Assembly: GCA_050011155.1 (NCBI GenBank)
Contig: JBEKJP010000060.1
Coordinates: forward strand, 1-64,000
DNA length: 64,000 bases
Reading direction: 5' to 3'
Source of the DNA: Palsa-504 sp050011155
Lineage (GTDB): Bacteria > Actinomycetota > Actinomycetes > Streptosporangiales > Streptosporangiaceae
Within the stretch, counting starts at the first letter, position 1; each line of letters begins with the position of its first letter. Positions 32,698-44,493 of this stretch are shown here, piece after piece. Both the position numbers and the translations under genes were made by a program. Under the pieces are notes generated by a model. The model saw only the letters and a list, made by a program, of their open reading frames with translations. It was not told the origin of the DNA and searched no databases.

Positions 32698-34095
32698 ATG
32701 TCCGCCGTGACATCCGCACGACCACGACCGCTGCACTTCGCGGCGTTCGTGATGAACACGACCAGCCACATCATCCAGGGCACCTGGCGCCGTCCGGCCG
32801 CGCGGCAGACCGACTTCAACGACCTCGAGCACTGGGTCGGCCTGGCCAGGACGCTGGAGCGGGCCAGGTTCGACGCTGTCTTCTTCGCGGACGTGGTCGG
32901 GCTGTACGCGCCCTACCGCGGCGACGAGCGCAAGTACTTCGAGGCCGGCCTGCAGGTGCCAAGCAACGACCCGTCGGTGCTGGCCAGCGCGCTCGCCTAT
33001 GTCACAGAACACCTGGGCATCGCGTTCACCGCCTCGATCCTGCAGGAGCATCCGTTCAACTTCGCCCGGCGCGTCTCCACTCTCGACCACGCGAGCAAGG
33101 GCCGGATCGCCTGGAACATTGTCACCAACTACCTGCCGAACGCTTCCCGCAACTTCGGCCTGGACGGGCTGACCAAGCACGACGAGCGCTACGCCTGGGC
33201 GGACGAGTACGTCGACGTGACCTACAAGCTCTGGGAGGGCTCCTGGGAGGAGGACGCCCTCCGCCAGGACCGCACGACCGGGATCCACGCCGACTACGAC
33301 AAGGTCCACCCGATCGATCACGAGGGCCCGCGGTACAAGGTCGAAGGCCCGCACCTGGTGAGCCCGTCGCCGCAGCGCACGCCGCTGCTATTCCAGGCGG
33401 GCGCGTCGGAGGCCGGCCGGACGTTCGCGGCGAAGAACGCCGAGGCGGCCTTCATCGTGTCGCCGAACCTGGCCGCGGCCGCCCGCGACACCGCGGACAT
33501 CCGCGCCCGCGCGGTCAGGTACGGCCGGCGGCCGGACGACATCAAGTTCTTCCAGGGCCTGTACATCGTCCCGGGCTCGACCGAGGCGGAGGCCAGGCGC
33601 AAGGCGGCTGAGCTCGACGAGTGGATCGACTACGACGCCCAGCTCTCGCACTTCGCGGGATCGCTCGGCGTCGACTTCGGCCATGAGGATCTCGATACCC
33701 CGGTCGGCGAGCTCACCACCGAGGGCGTGCAGAGCATCGTCGGCTGGATCAAGGACCTGGTCCCGGACCGGCCCGCCACCTTGCGCGACGTGGCGCACTA
33801 CACCGCCAGCAACAGCCGGATCACCGGTACCCCCGAGCAGATCGCCGGTGAGCTGGCGCGGTGGCAGGCGGCGGGTGTCGACGGCATCAACCTGGTCAAT
33901 GCCGAGATCCCGGGGTCGTACGAGGAGTTCGCGGACCATGTCGCACCGGTGCTCCAGGAGCGGGGCCTGATGCAGCGGGACTACGCCGAGGGAACGCTCC
34001 GGCACAAGCTCTTCGGCCGCGGCGACCGGCTGCCCGGCCGGCACCCGGCCGCCCGCTACCGCCGCGCGTCGTCCCCGGCGCCGCAGCGCGCCTGA
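32698..34095 (+). CDS. FMN-dependent monooxygenase, NtaA/SnaA/DszA family (1)
   Basis: 465 residues from ATG 32698. Luciferase-like TIM barrel of the NtaA/SnaA/SoxA(DszA) group: H-I-I-Q-G-T-W near the N-terminus, DAVFFADVVG, T-L-D-H-A-S-K-G-R-I-A-W-N-I-V-T and G-D-R-L-P-G-R-H-P-A at the end. These enzymes use FMNH2 supplied by a separate reductase to cleave C-S or C-N bonds (dibenzothiophene sulfone, alkyl sulfones, nitrilotriacetate). With the cysteine leader and importer, an organosulfur substrate is most likely. No flavin reductase is encoded nearby. Confidence 0.9.
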   Translation: MSAVTSARPRPLHFAAFVMNTTSHIIQGTWRRPAARQTDFNDLEHWVGLARTLERARFDAVFFADVVGLYAPYRGDERKYFEAGLQVPSNDPSVLASALAYVTEHLGIAFTASILQEHPFNFARRVSTLDHASKGRIAWNIVTNYLPNASRNFGLDGLTKHDERYAWADEYVDVTYKLWEGSWEEDALRQDRTTGIHADYDKVHPIDHEGPRYKVEGPHLVSPSPQRTPLLFQAGASEAGRTFAAKNAEAAFIVSPNLAAAARDTADIRARAVRYGRRPDDIKFFQGLYIVPGSTEAEARRKAAELDEWIDYDAQLSHFAGSLGVDFGHEDLDTPVGELTTEGVQSIVGWIKDLVPDRPATLRDVAHYTASNSRITGTPEQIAGELARWQAAGVDGINLVNAEIPGSYEEFADHVAPVLQERGLMQRDYAEGTLRHKLFGRGDRLPGRHPAARYRRASSPAPQRA

Positions 34096-34104
34096 AGGAC
34101 CGAC

Positions 34105-35487
34105 ATGAAGCGACTCATCCTCAACCTGTTCGAGATGAACTGCGTCAGCCACATCACGCACGGGCTGTGGCGCCTGCCCGGGAACAACCGGGAGCGGCAC
34201 AACGACATCGAGTACTGGACCGAGCTCGCCCGGCTGCTGGAGGAGGGCGGCTTCGACGCGGTCTTCCTCGCCGACGTGATCGGCACCTACGACGTCTTCC
34301 GCGGGTCCGCCGACACGTCGATCAGGGAAGGGCTGCAGATCCCGAACAACGACCCGTCGCTGGTCGTGCCGGCCATGGCCGCGGTCACCCGGCACCTCGG
34401 CTTCGGCATCACGTTCTCCACCACGTACGAGCCGCCGTTCGCCTGGGCCCGGCGGCTGAGCACCCTGGACCACCTGACCAAGGGCCGGGTCGGCTGGAAC
34501 ATCGTCACCTCGTACCTGCCGAACGCGGCCCGCAACTTCGGCCGGGACGGCGAGGTGGAGCACGATACCCGGTTCGAGATCGCGGACGAGTACCTCGACG
34601 TTCTCTACAAGCTCTGGGAAGGGTCGTGGGACGACGACGCGATCGTCGCGGACCGGGAGCACAACGTCTTCGCGGACCCGGCCAAGATCCGCCCGATCGA
34701 CCATGACGGGAAGTACTTCAAGGTCGAGGGCCCGCACCTGCCGTCACCGAGCCGGCAGCGGACCCCGGTGCTTTTCACCGCCACCGCGTCGGGGGCCGGC
34801 ACCAGGTTCGCCGGCCAGCACGCCGAAGTGGTGTTCACGGGCGGCCCCAGCACCTCGTTCATCAAGGGGACGATCGGCAACATCCGCGAGGCCGCGGTCG
34901 AGGCCGGGCGCCGGGCGGACGACGTCAAGTTCATCACCATCGCGGGCGTCATCGTGGGGCGGACCGAGGCGGAGGCCGCCGCCAAGCTGACCGAGTTCGA
35001 GCGGCTGAGCAGCCCGGAAGGCTACCTGGCCCACGCCAGCCTGCCGTTCGACCCGACCGCATTCCCGCCGGAGGCCAAGCTCAAGGAGGTCGCGAGCGGC
35101 GATGGCGGCATCGGGCGGCGGCGTGGTCCGTTCGACCCGGAGCAGACCGTCGGGGAGTTCCTCGCCGGCTTCGGTGACCTGTCCCGGCAACCGCTGTTCA
35201 CCGCCGGGACACCCGAGGTGGTCGCCGACGCCATCGAAGGATGGCTCGACGACGTGGGCATCGACGGCATCAACCTGCTGCAGTACCACTCTTACGACAC
35301 CGCGCGGGACTTCATCGAGCTGGTTGTGCCCGTCCTGCGCCGCCGCGGCCGGCTCCGCACCAGCTACGACGCGGACGAATCCTTGCGCGATCGCATCTTC
35401 GGGGCCGGCGACCGCCTGCCCGGCCGCCACCCGGGCGCCCGCTACCGCGGCGGCGCTCACCTGCCCGTGACCGAGCTCAGCGCCTGA
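34105..35487 (+). CDS. FMN-dependent monooxygenase, NtaA/SnaA/DszA family (2)
   Basis: 460 residues, 9 bp after the first monooxygenase and clearly its paralogue (shared H-I-T-H-G-L-W, T-L-D-H-L-T-K-G-R-V-G-W-N-I-V-T, YLPNAARNFG and the same G-D-R-L-P-G-R-H-P-G-A-R-Y-R terminus). The pair may act on successive intermediates, or on two related substrates. It is cytoplasmic and depends on external FMNH2 like its partner. Confidence 0.9.
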   Translation: MKRLILNLFEMNCVSHITHGLWRLPGNNRERHNDIEYWTELARLLEEGGFDAVFLADVIGTYDVFRGSADTSIREGLQIPNNDPSLVVPAMAAVTRHLGFGITFSTTYEPPFAWARRLSTLDHLTKGRVGWNIVTSYLPNAARNFGRDGEVEHDTRFEIADEYLDVLYKLWEGSWDDDAIVADREHNVFADPAKIRPIDHDGKYFKVEGPHLPSPSRQRTPVLFTATASGAGTRFAGQHAEVVFTGGPSTSFIKGTIGNIREAAVEAGRRADDVKFITIAGVIVGRTEAEAAAKLTEFERLSSPEGYLAHASLPFDPTAFPPEAKLKEVASGDGGIGRRRGPFDPEQTVGEFLAGFGDLSRQPLFTAGTPEVVADAIEGWLDDVGIDGINLLQYHSYDTARDFIELVVPVLRRRGRLRTSYDADESLRDRIFGAGDRLPGRHPGARYRGGAHLPVTELSA

Positions 35488-35512
35488 CCCGCAGAAAAGA
35501 GAAGAACTCACG

Positions 35513-37162
35513 ATGACGAGACCCAGTTTCGTACGGCTCAGCGCGAGCGCGGGCGCCGCCGCCCTCCTCCTGAGCGGCCTCCTGGCCGGCTGCGGCGGGA
35601 GCGGCGCGACCGCCTCCTCGGCCGCCGACGGCGGCACCATCGTCAAGGGCGGCACGATCGTCTACGGCCACGAGCAGGAACCGCCGTGCCTGTACGGCGG
35701 CTGGCTGCAGGAGGCCTACATCGACCGCAACGTCCTCGACTCGCTGGTGACCGAGGCGGACGACGGATCGATCAAGCCCTGGCTGGCGACCAGCTGGAAG
35801 GTCTCCAGCGATGGGCTGACCTATACCTTCACCCTCAAGCCGGGCGTCAAGTTCACCGACGGCACCCCGCTGAACGCCCAGGCCGTCGCCGACAACTTCG
35901 CCTTCTGGGAAAAGGGCGGCAACAGCACCGCCCAGGTCTCGATCGACCCGTACTTCAAGTCGGCGCAGGCCCTCGACGCGACTCACCTGCTGGTCACGCT
36001 GAACAAGCCCTACCTCCCGCTGCTGACCATGCTCACCCAGGCGTACTTCGGCATCTTGTCCCCGGCGAACATCAAGCAGGGCAACACGGCCGTCTGCAAC
36101 GACCCGATCGGCTCCGGCGCCTTCACGATCAAGCAGTGGAAGCACGGCCAGGAGGTGATCCTGGTCAGGAACGCGGGCTACACCTCCTGGCCGGCCACCG
36201 CCAAGCATCAGGGGCCGGCCCTGGTCAACGAGGTGGACTGGAAGTTCCTGCCCGACCCGATCGAGCGCTACGCGTCGCTGACCACCGGCGAGACGAACGT
36301 CATCTACGACGTCCCGACCGTCGACTGGGCCAACGCCGAGGCGAACTACCAGGTGACGCGGTACATCACGCCCGGCAAGCCGGTCTCCATCTACCTGAAC
36401 ACGATCAAGGGCGTCTTCACCGACAAGCTGGTCCGCCAGGCGTTCGCGTACGGCGCCGACCGCAAGGCCGCCGTGCAGACCGCGTTCCACGGCGTGATCC
36501 CGTACGAGGGCAACCCGTCGGTCAGCCAGGCCACCCCGGGCTACGACCCGTCGGTGGCGCAGGCGTACCCGTACGACCCGGCCAAGGCGAACCAGCTGCT
36601 GGACCAGGCCGGCTGGACGGCGAAGAACGCGGCCGGCTACCGGACCAAGGACGGCCAGGAGCTCACCGTGACGTTCGCCTACCCGGCGGGCTCTGTCATC
36701 ACAGCCGAGGGCGCCACGCTGCTGCAGATCCTGCAGCAGCAGTGGAAGCAGGTCGGCTTCAACGTGAACCTGATCCCGGAAACCCAGGCGGAGACGTTCT
36801 CCGGCAAGTTCTCCACGCCGGATTCCTACGATGCGCAGCCGTGGTACTGGACCAGCCCGAGTCCCGCGATCTTGTGGATCGTGTGGCGCCCGAACACCAA
36901 GGCCGACCCGAACTACAGCAACTCCTCTTTCTACAACAACAACCAGCTGTCCGCACAGATCCAGGACGGCAACAGCGCGCCCACCGCCGCCGCGGCGGAC
37001 CCGCACTACTGGGAGGCCCAGCAGATCATCCAGGACAACGCCGCCGCGGTCGGCCTCTACACGCAGTTCATGTCGATCGCGGTCGCGAAGAACCTGCACG
37101 ACGTCTGGCTCGAGAAGAGCCAGGGCGAGCCGGTCTTCGAGGACGCCTACTTCACGAAGTGA
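35513..37162 (+). CDS. ABC transporter substrate-binding lipoprotein (SBP_bac_5)
   Basis: 549 residues with a lipoprotein signal (L-L-A-G-C). Family 5 dipeptide/nickel-type binding protein: L-A-T-S-W-K-V-S-S-D-G-L-T-Y-T-F-T-L-K signature at about 95-115, then G-V-K-F-T-D-G-T-P. This class is used in actinomycetes for bulky or aromatic organosulfur compounds as well as peptides. It is followed 9 bp later by its permease genes. Confidence 0.9.
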   Translation: MTRPSFVRLSASAGAAALLLSGLLAGCGGSGATASSAADGGTIVKGGTIVYGHEQEPPCLYGGWLQEAYIDRNVLDSLVTEADDGSIKPWLATSWKVSSDGLTYTFTLKPGVKFTDGTPLNAQAVADNFAFWEKGGNSTAQVSIDPYFKSAQALDATHLLVTLNKPYLPLLTMLTQAYFGILSPANIKQGNTAVCNDPIGSGAFTIKQWKHGQEVILVRNAGYTSWPATAKHQGPALVNEVDWKFLPDPIERYASLTTGETNVIYDVPTVDWANAEANYQVTRYITPGKPVSIYLNTIKGVFTDKLVRQAFAYGADRKAAVQTAFHGVIPYEGNPSVSQATPGYDPSVAQAYPYDPAKANQLLDQAGWTAKNAAGYRTKDGQELTVTFAYPAGSVITAEGATLLQILQQQWKQVGFNVNLIPETQAETFSGKFSTPDSYDAQPWYWTSPSPAILWIVWRPNTKADPNYSNSSFYNNNQLSAQIQDGNSAPTAAAADPHYWEAQQIIQDNAAAVGLYTQFMSIAVAKNLHDVWLEKSQGEPVFEDAYFTK

Positions 37163-37171
37163 GGTCCTCCA

Positions 37172-38113
37172 GTGCGAACCGCCCGCCGGGTCCTCGTCAA
37201 GGTCATCACGGCGATCGCCGTCCTGATCGCGGCCGCCTCGGTCACTTTCTTCGCCCAGCTCCTGGTGCCGGGTGACCGCGCGACCGCGATCCTCAACCAG
37301 CAGAACGGGCGCGCCCAGCAGTGGACGCCGGCCCAGCTCGCGCCGGTCGACCATAAGTTCGGCTTCGACCATCCGCTGATCATCCAGTACCTCGACTACG
37401 TCGGCGGGCTGTTCCGCGGGAACCTCGGCACCTCCTACACCCAGTACAAGCCGGTCACGCAGGTCATCGGCGCGGAACTGCTGCCGAGCCTGGTCCTGAC
37501 CGTCGTCGCGCTGGTCGCGGCCTGGGTACTCGCCCTCGCGGTGATCTTGCTGACGGCCCGGCGCGGCCGGGTCGTCAGCGCCCTCGGCTCGACCTGGGAG
37601 GCGCTCACCGCCAGCCTGCCGGCGTACTGGGTGGGGGTCGTGCTCCTGGTCGTGTTCGCGGTCGAACTGCGGATCTTCCCGGTCATCGGCGGAACCAGCC
37701 CGATGGGGACGGTGCTGCCCGTGCTCACGCTGGCCATCCCGCTGGCCGGCTTCCTCGGCCAGGTCACCCGCGATGAGTTCGAGAAGGTGCTCGACCAGCC
37801 GTTCATCACGACCGCGCGCACCCGGGGCATGGGCGAGACGCTGGTGCGGCTCAAGCACGCGCTGCGGCACTCGGTCGTGCCGGCCATCACCTTGTCGGGC
37901 TGGGCGCTGGGCGCGCTCGTCTCCGGCGCGGTGATCGCCGAGAACGTCTTCGGCCGCCCGGGTATCGGCCAGGTGCTGGTCACCGCGGTCAACACCAGGG
38001 ACGTCCCCACGGTATCGGGGATCGTGCTGGTGGTGGCGGCCGTGTACGTCGTCGCCAACCTGCTGGTCGACCTGGCCTACGGCCTCATCGACCCGAGGCT
38101 GCGTGCGTCGTGA
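37172..38113 (+). CDS. ABC transporter permease, DppB type
   Basis: 313 residues from GTG 37172. The first membrane helix is followed by the large external loop typical of DppB/OppB (V-P-G-D-R-A), then five more helices. The EAA-like loop contains T-T-A-R-T-R-G-M-G-E, and the C-terminus ends in A-Y-G-L-I-D-P-R-L-R. It overlaps the next permease by 4 bp. Confidence 0.92.
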   Translation: MRTARRVLVKVITAIAVLIAAASVTFFAQLLVPGDRATAILNQQNGRAQQWTPAQLAPVDHKFGFDHPLIIQYLDYVGGLFRGNLGTSYTQYKPVTQVIGAELLPSLVLTVVALVAAWVLALAVILLTARRGRVVSALGSTWEALTASLPAYWVGVVLLVVFAVELRIFPVIGGTSPMGTVLPVLTLAIPLAGFLGQVTRDEFEKVLDQPFITTARTRGMGETLVRLKHALRHSVVPAITLSGWALGALVSGAVIAENVFGRPGIGQVLVTAVNTRDVPTVSGIVLVVAAVYVVANLLVDLAYGLIDPRLRAS

Positions 38114-38951
38114 GCGCCATCGCGATTCCCCGCGCGCGGGTGCGCGCCGTCCGTATCCGGGCCGGCACGGTCGTGCCGCTGCTCGTCGTCCTGCTCGTCG
38201 CGGTGGCGGCGGTCGCGCCCGGGCTGCTCACCGGGCGCAGCCCCAACGCGATCGACCTCCAGCACACCCTGCTGGCCCCGTCGTTTCACCACCTGTTCGG
38301 CACCGACGACGCCGGGCGCGACCAGTTCACCCGGGTCGTGTACGGGGCGCGGGAGTCACTGGGCATCGGCCTGGGCGCGACCGGGCTGGCCATGGCGATC
38401 GCGATCGGCCTGGGCTTCGCGGCCGGGCTGGCGGGCGGCCTGATCGACACCGTGATCAGCCGGATCCTCGAGGTCGCGTTCGCGTTCCCTGTGCTGTTGC
38501 TGGCGCTGCTGCTGATTGCCATCCGCGGTCCCTCGGTCGGCACCGAGATCGTGGCCGTCGGCATCGGTTCCGCGCCCGGTTACGCCCGGATGGTCCGCGG
38601 CCAGGTCCTGAACGTGCGGCAGGCCGGCTATATCGAGGCCGCGGGCGCGCTCGGCCACAGCCGCTGGGCGGTGATCCGCCGTCACCTGTTTCCCAACGCC
38701 ATGCGGCCGCTCGTCGCCATGATCACGCTCGGCGTCGGCCAGTCGATCGTGTGGGCCTCGGGCCTGGCCTTCCTCGGCCTCGGGGTCGCGCCGCCCAGCC
38801 CCGAGTGGGGCGCGCTGCTCGATGCTGGCCGCCTCTACATCACCACCTCGTGGTGGCTGGAGATCATGCCCGGCCTGGTCATCGTCCTGGTGGCGCTGTC
38901 TGTCACGTCGCTGGGCCGTACCTGGCAACACCGGCTGGAAGGAGCCGCCCG

Positions 38952-38955
<4 letters not shown>
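38110..38955 (+). CDS. ABC transporter permease, DppC type
   Basis: 281 residues from GTG 38110. DppC signature H-H-L-F-G-T-D-D-A-G-R-D-Q-F-T-R-V-V-Y-G-A-R after helix 1, six helices in total, and EAAGALGHSRWAVIRRHLFP as the ATPase-docking loop. Overlaps the ATPase gene by 4 bp. Confidence 0.92.
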
Positions 38956-40642
<1,687 letters not shown>

Positions 40643-40652
<10 letters not shown>

Positions 40653-41551
40653 GGGCGTGCGGCCCGCGCCCGGGTGACGAGCATCTGGTGCAGGTCTCGC
40701 GGGCCCGGCGGGGTAGACGGGGACCGGCGGCGCTGCACCACGAGCAGGACCTCCGCCCCGGCCGCCCGCAGCGGCCGGTAGGTGATCGCGCCGCTGCGCT
40801 CGAGCGGGTCATTGATCACGCTGAAGTCGGGCAGCACGGTGATGCCCAGGCCCTCGGCCACCATCAGCTTGCCCATCTCGGCGCCGTCGGCCGAGTACGA
40901 GGACGCTGGCGTGCGCTCTCCGAGCAGCCGGTGCACGAAACGGTGCATCACGTAGCCGGCCCGCATCATCACCAGCGGCGCGGTCAGCAGGTCGTCGGCG
41001 CCTACCTCGCTCAGGTCCGCCAGCGCGCTGTCCGCGCGGACGCAGACCACGGGCCGGCCGCGGAGCAGTTCGGTGGATTCGAAGTCCGGCGGGTAGTCGT
41101 CGCCACGCAGGTAGCTGACGAGCCCGAGGTCCATGCTGCCCTCGCGCAGCGAGCGGTGAATGTCGTCCTGCTGGGCGGATACCACCTCGACGGCCGTCTC
41201 CGGGTGCACGTCGCGGAACTGCAGGACGGCCGGCATCAGCAGCGGCACCGTCGCGGCGTGGACGGTCCCGACCCGGATCGCCGGGCCTGCGCGGTGGTAG
41301 CAGCCCGCGGCGGAACGCAGCCGGTCCACCGCCTCCAGCACGGTTTCGATGTACGGCAGGAGCTCACGCCCGGCCGGGCTGATCTTCGCCCCGGACTGCC
41401 GCCGTTCCAGCAGCTCGACACCGAGTTCACGCTCCAGGTTACGGACCGTCTCGCTCAGCGCCGGCTGGGAGAGGTGCAGCGCCTCGGCGGCTCGGCGCAG
41501 CGAGCCCAGCCTGGTCACCACCCGGATGTACTCGAGCTGCTCGACCCGCAT
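40643..41551 (-). CDS. LysR-family transcriptional regulator
   Basis: 302 residues. N-terminal winged HTH (L-R-R-A-A-E-A-L-H-L-S-Q-P-A-L-S, then LERELGVELLER) and a two-lobed LysR substrate-binding domain. It is convergent with the ABC operon. The likely operator copy at 41593-41622, 42 bp upstream of its start, matches the inverted repeat in front of the sulfur operon, so it is the natural candidate regulator of both. LysR proteins usually activate and autoregulate; the effector may be a sulfur metabolite as in the CysB/Cbl group, but this is inference. Confidence 0.88.
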
Positions 41552-41591
41552 AACTGAGCTGCTCGGCCCGCGTGACTGCTTGGCACTCCTA

Positions 41592-41623
41592 TTTCCTATC
41601 TTTTCGATCTATATTACAGGAAA
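41592..41623. promoter_or_regulatory. Second copy of TTCCTA-N18-(T/C)AGGAA
   Basis: TTTCCTA begins at 41592 and CAGGAAA ends at 41623. The six-base cores are separated by exactly 18 nt, as in the 32428-32465 element, and the spacer is again AT-rich. It lies 42 bp upstream of the LysR start. Confidence 0.55.
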
Positions 41624-41629
41624 ACGGCT

Positions 41630-42261
41630 GGTGCGACACCCGCAGCTGCAGGCGAATCCGGGACGTGTGATTGCGCCTAGCCGGCACCGATCCGGCTGGA
41701 GTCACTCAACCAGGCCGGGATGGCAGCAGTCCGCGCCGGCGCAGCTCGGCGGCGGCGCCCTCGCCGCGACCTGGCGCTTCCCCGGCCGCCTCAAGGGCAT
41801 CACCGCCGATCCGCTCAGCTACTTCCGCTCCGGCTCCGACCAGCCGGCCCGCTGATGCAGTACAACTGCGGGTACGGGGAGTTCGTGCGGGTGCCCGAGC
41901 GGGCGGTGATCCCGCCCATTGTCACTCCCAGACGGGAACTCGCCCTTCCGGGAATCGCGCGCCGAAGCCGATCTCCGCGGCCTCGAGCCCCTGCCGCCCC
42001 AGCCGGCGCTTCCTCAGTGCTGTTACTTCACCGCCAAGGAAGAGACCGTCCTGGTCGACGCCGTCGCCCACGGCCGCCTGGTCGCGGGTGCCCGGGCCGG
42101 CCAGGGCACCCGCGACGGCGACCCCAGGTCCGCCGTCCCGATCCTGCGGGCCGGCCGCAGCCTGGGCGAGATCCTCGACCGTGCCTTCCGCGCCGTGGGC
42201 TACCGGCCCTCAGCGACACGACCGGCACGGAAGTCACCCGTAACCGGGGCGCGCGCCCGGC
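41630..42261. other. Probable decayed coding sequence, unassigned
   Basis: Short protein-like pieces appear in different + frames: ALAATWRFPGRLKGITADPL followed by a stop near 41853, and YFTAKEETVLVDAVAHGRLV through L-G-E-I-L-D-R-A-F-R-A-V-G-Y-R-P near 42030-42220. Neither has a credible start or a family I recognise. They look like remnants left of the IS element. Confidence 0.35.
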
Positions 42262-42297
42262 CCCGTTCGAAATTCAAAATCTTTAATACCGAACGGG
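42262..42297. repeat. Palindromic element, copy A
   Basis: CCCGTTCG and CGAACGGG arms (8 bp) around AAATTC-AAAATCTTTAATAC. Shares arms and the AAAATCTTT core with copies at 45331 and 59547. Lies 134 bp left of the IS element. Confidence 0.8.
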
Positions 42298-42430
42298 CTG
42301 GGCGCTTGCCATGGCTATTAGGCCCCAGTGGCGCCCCAGGACCCTTCGGGCGAGTCCCCTGTGCACATCTCCGGCGTGTCGCGGTTCCCGGATGTGATCT
42401 CATGTCACTCGCGTTACGCGGCCGGGGATC

Positions 42431-44424
42431 TTCCGTCAGTTTTGGTCGCTGTAGGGGCTGTTGCATATTCGGGGTTCCTGGATTTCTGGTGTTGCCGCTG
42501 GCAGAATTGTTTTATGGCACACCAGTTCAAGCCGGTTGACCGTGAGTCCGAGATGCTTTTGCCCCATAACATGCTCGACTGGGTACCTGAGGGCCACGCT
42601 GTCCGGGTCGTTATCGGCACGGTCGAGCGGCTCGCGACGCGGGACCTGGCTGCCCGGCTGGTGCCGCCGACGCCGAAGGGGTCGGCGGCCGGCCCGGCCC
42701 GGTATGACCCGGTGATGCTGCTGACGGTGTGGATGTATGCCTACCTGCGCGGGGTGCTGTCCACCCGGGCGGTGGAGGACCGGTGCCGCTACGACGCGAC
42801 GTTCCGGGTCACGTGCGGCCGGGAGATCCCGGACCATACGACGTTCTCCCGGTTCCGCCGGTACCTGTTCGCGCAGGACGGGCTGGCGGAGGACCTGTTT
42901 TACCAGGTTCTCCGCGTGTGCGCGGGCGCGGGGCTGGGGCGGCTCTGCGTGGTGGCCGGCGACGGGGTCAAGATCGCCGCGAACGCCTCGAAGGAGGCCA
43001 GCCGGACCGAGGCCGGGCTGCGCAAGCTCGCCGGGCAGGTGATGGCGGGCGCCCGGGAGGCCGCCGCGGACGAGGACGCGGACAAGGGCGTGCTGCCCGG
43101 CACGGACCTGCTGCTGGGCGCGGGCACGGCGCCGGGGCCCGGTCCGCGGGCCGGGCGGGTGCTGGCCTGCCTGCAGGACCTGCAGGCAGAACGGGAGGCG
43201 GCCGAGGCGCAGGCCCGCGAGCAGGGGCGGGCCTACCTGGAGGCGGTGGCGGCCGGCACCGTGACGAGAGGCCGGCCCCCGGCCGCGGTCGCCCTTGCCG
43301 CCGCGCGAGTGCGGCTGGGGGAGGCCATCGCGGCGGAGGAGGCCGCGGCCGCGGACTGGCAGGCGCGCCGCGCCGCCGGGCAGCGGGCGGGCCGCCCGCC
43401 GGCCCTGCCCGGCACCGGCAAGAAGGCCCGCAAGGCCCGCGCCCGGCTGGCGGAACTGCAGGCCGCCGCGGACGCCGCAGCGCAGGCGCAGGCCGGGGAC
43501 GGCAAGGACAAGCAGCCGCAGCCGCAGCGCAACGTCACCGACCCGGACTCCCGGCTGCTGCCGGTCCGCGGCGGCGGGTTCACCCAGGGGTACAACTGCC
43601 AGGACGCCGCAGCCGATGACCGGCTCATGCTCGGCGGCTACGCCTGCCAGGACACCGGCGACGCCCTGCAGGCACAGCAACTCGCCCGGGTGGCGGAGAA
43701 AGGCGCCGCCATCGTCGCGGCCGCCCACGCCGCCCACGCCGCCGACCCCGCCATGCTCGCGAAATGCCACGACCGGATGTGCACCCTGCCGGAAAAGGAC
43801 AGGCACCGCCCCGGCCACGACGCCGCCGCCTGCCACCACGCCATGACCAGCGGCATCGGCGTCCTGGTCGCCGACGCCGGCTACCACAGCGAGGCGAACC
43901 TGACCGCCCCCGGCCCGGGCCGGCTCATCGCCGACGCCAAGACCCGCGACCTCACCCGCCGCGAGCCCGCCAGCGGACCCCCGCCCGAGGATGCCACCGC
44001 CACCGAGGCGAACGCGCACCGGCTGCGCACCCCCGAAGGCCGCGCCGCTTACAAGCGCCGCGCTCCCGACGTCGAGGGCCTCCACGCCAGCCTCAAGGAC
44101 AACGGCGGCCTGCGCCGCCTCAGCCTCCGCGGCCTGCACAACGCCACCAGCGAGTTCCTCTTCGCCGGCCTCGCCCGCAACCTCCGCCTCCTGGCCGCCA
44201 TCAGCTAAGACGGCACCCGCCAGCCCAGCCGCGCACCACGCCGCCAGGCCACCGCATACCCGGAAACACCAGCAAAACCCCGCAACAGCGCCAGAACAGG
44301 CACCAGACCCCGACCGCGTAGCACGCGCCCGGCCCGAATCCGGCCACCGGTACTGACGGCACCATCCGCGCCAGCCCACAGCAAGAAACTGCAACAGCCC
44401 CTGTAGCGACCAAAACTGACGGAA
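42431..44424 (+). mobile_element. IS1182-type insertion sequence, apparently complete
   Basis: About 1,994 bp bounded by 35-bp terminal inverted repeats: 42431-42465 (TTCCGTCAGTTTTGGTCGCT then GTAGGGGCTGTTGCA) and 44390-44424, its reverse complement except for two adjacent positions. The single transposase gene inside is intact. No target-site duplication is evident in the flanks (..GGGGATC and AAGACGGG..). Intact ends and gene suggest recent arrival or activity. Confidence 0.88.
42514..44208 (+). CDS. IS1182-family transposase
   Basis: 564 residues from ATG 42514 (further upstream sequence is the terminal repeat). N-terminal DUF772-type domain: M-A-H-Q-F-K-P-V-D-R-E-S-E-M-L-L-P, Y-D-P-V-M-L-L-T-V-W-M-Y-A-Y, R-Y-D-A-T-F-R-V-T-C-G-R, P-D-H-T-T-F-S-R-F-R. 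DDE residues lie in V-V-A-G-D-G-V-K-I-A-A-N-A-S, L-V-A-D-A-G-Y-H-S-E-A-N and near D-V-E-G-L-H-A-S-L-K. A long Ala/Arg/Glu-rich coiled segment (about 205-335) expands the middle of the protein. Confidence 0.92.
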   Translation: MAHQFKPVDRESEMLLPHNMLDWVPEGHAVRVVIGTVERLATRDLAARLVPPTPKGSAAGPARYDPVMLLTVWMYAYLRGVLSTRAVEDRCRYDATFRVTCGREIPDHTTFSRFRRYLFAQDGLAEDLFYQVLRVCAGAGLGRLCVVAGDGVKIAANASKEASRTEAGLRKLAGQVMAGAREAAADEDADKGVLPGTDLLLGAGTAPGPGPRAGRVLACLQDLQAEREAAEAQAREQGRAYLEAVAAGTVTRGRPPAAVALAAARVRLGEAIAAEEAAAADWQARRAAGQRAGRPPALPGTGKKARKARARLAELQAAADAAAQAQAGDGKDKQPQPQRNVTDPDSRLLPVRGGGFTQGYNCQDAAADDRLMLGGYACQDTGDALQAQQLARVAEKGAAIVAAAHAAHAADPAMLAKCHDRMCTLPEKDRHRPGHDAAACHHAMTSGIGVLVADAGYHSEANLTAPGPGRLIADAKTRDLTRREPASGPPPEDATATEANAHRLRTPEGRAAYKRRAPDVEGLHASLKDNGGLRRLSLRGLHNATSEFLFAGLARNLRLLAAIS

Positions 44425-44493
44425 AAGACGGGTATAGACCTCGCATCGTGCCCGAACCGCCGCGGCCGGCCGGCCCTGTAATGCCAGCCGGGG

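Noticed and set aside
41630..42261. A second leader peptide or gene downstream of the 41592 inverted repeat
   Set aside because: No short Cys-rich frame with a ribosome-binding site is present; the protein-like pieces lack starts and switch frames.
42431..44424. Target-site duplication around the IS element
   Set aside because: Bases flanking the two 35-bp ends (GGGGATC and AAGACGG) do not match.
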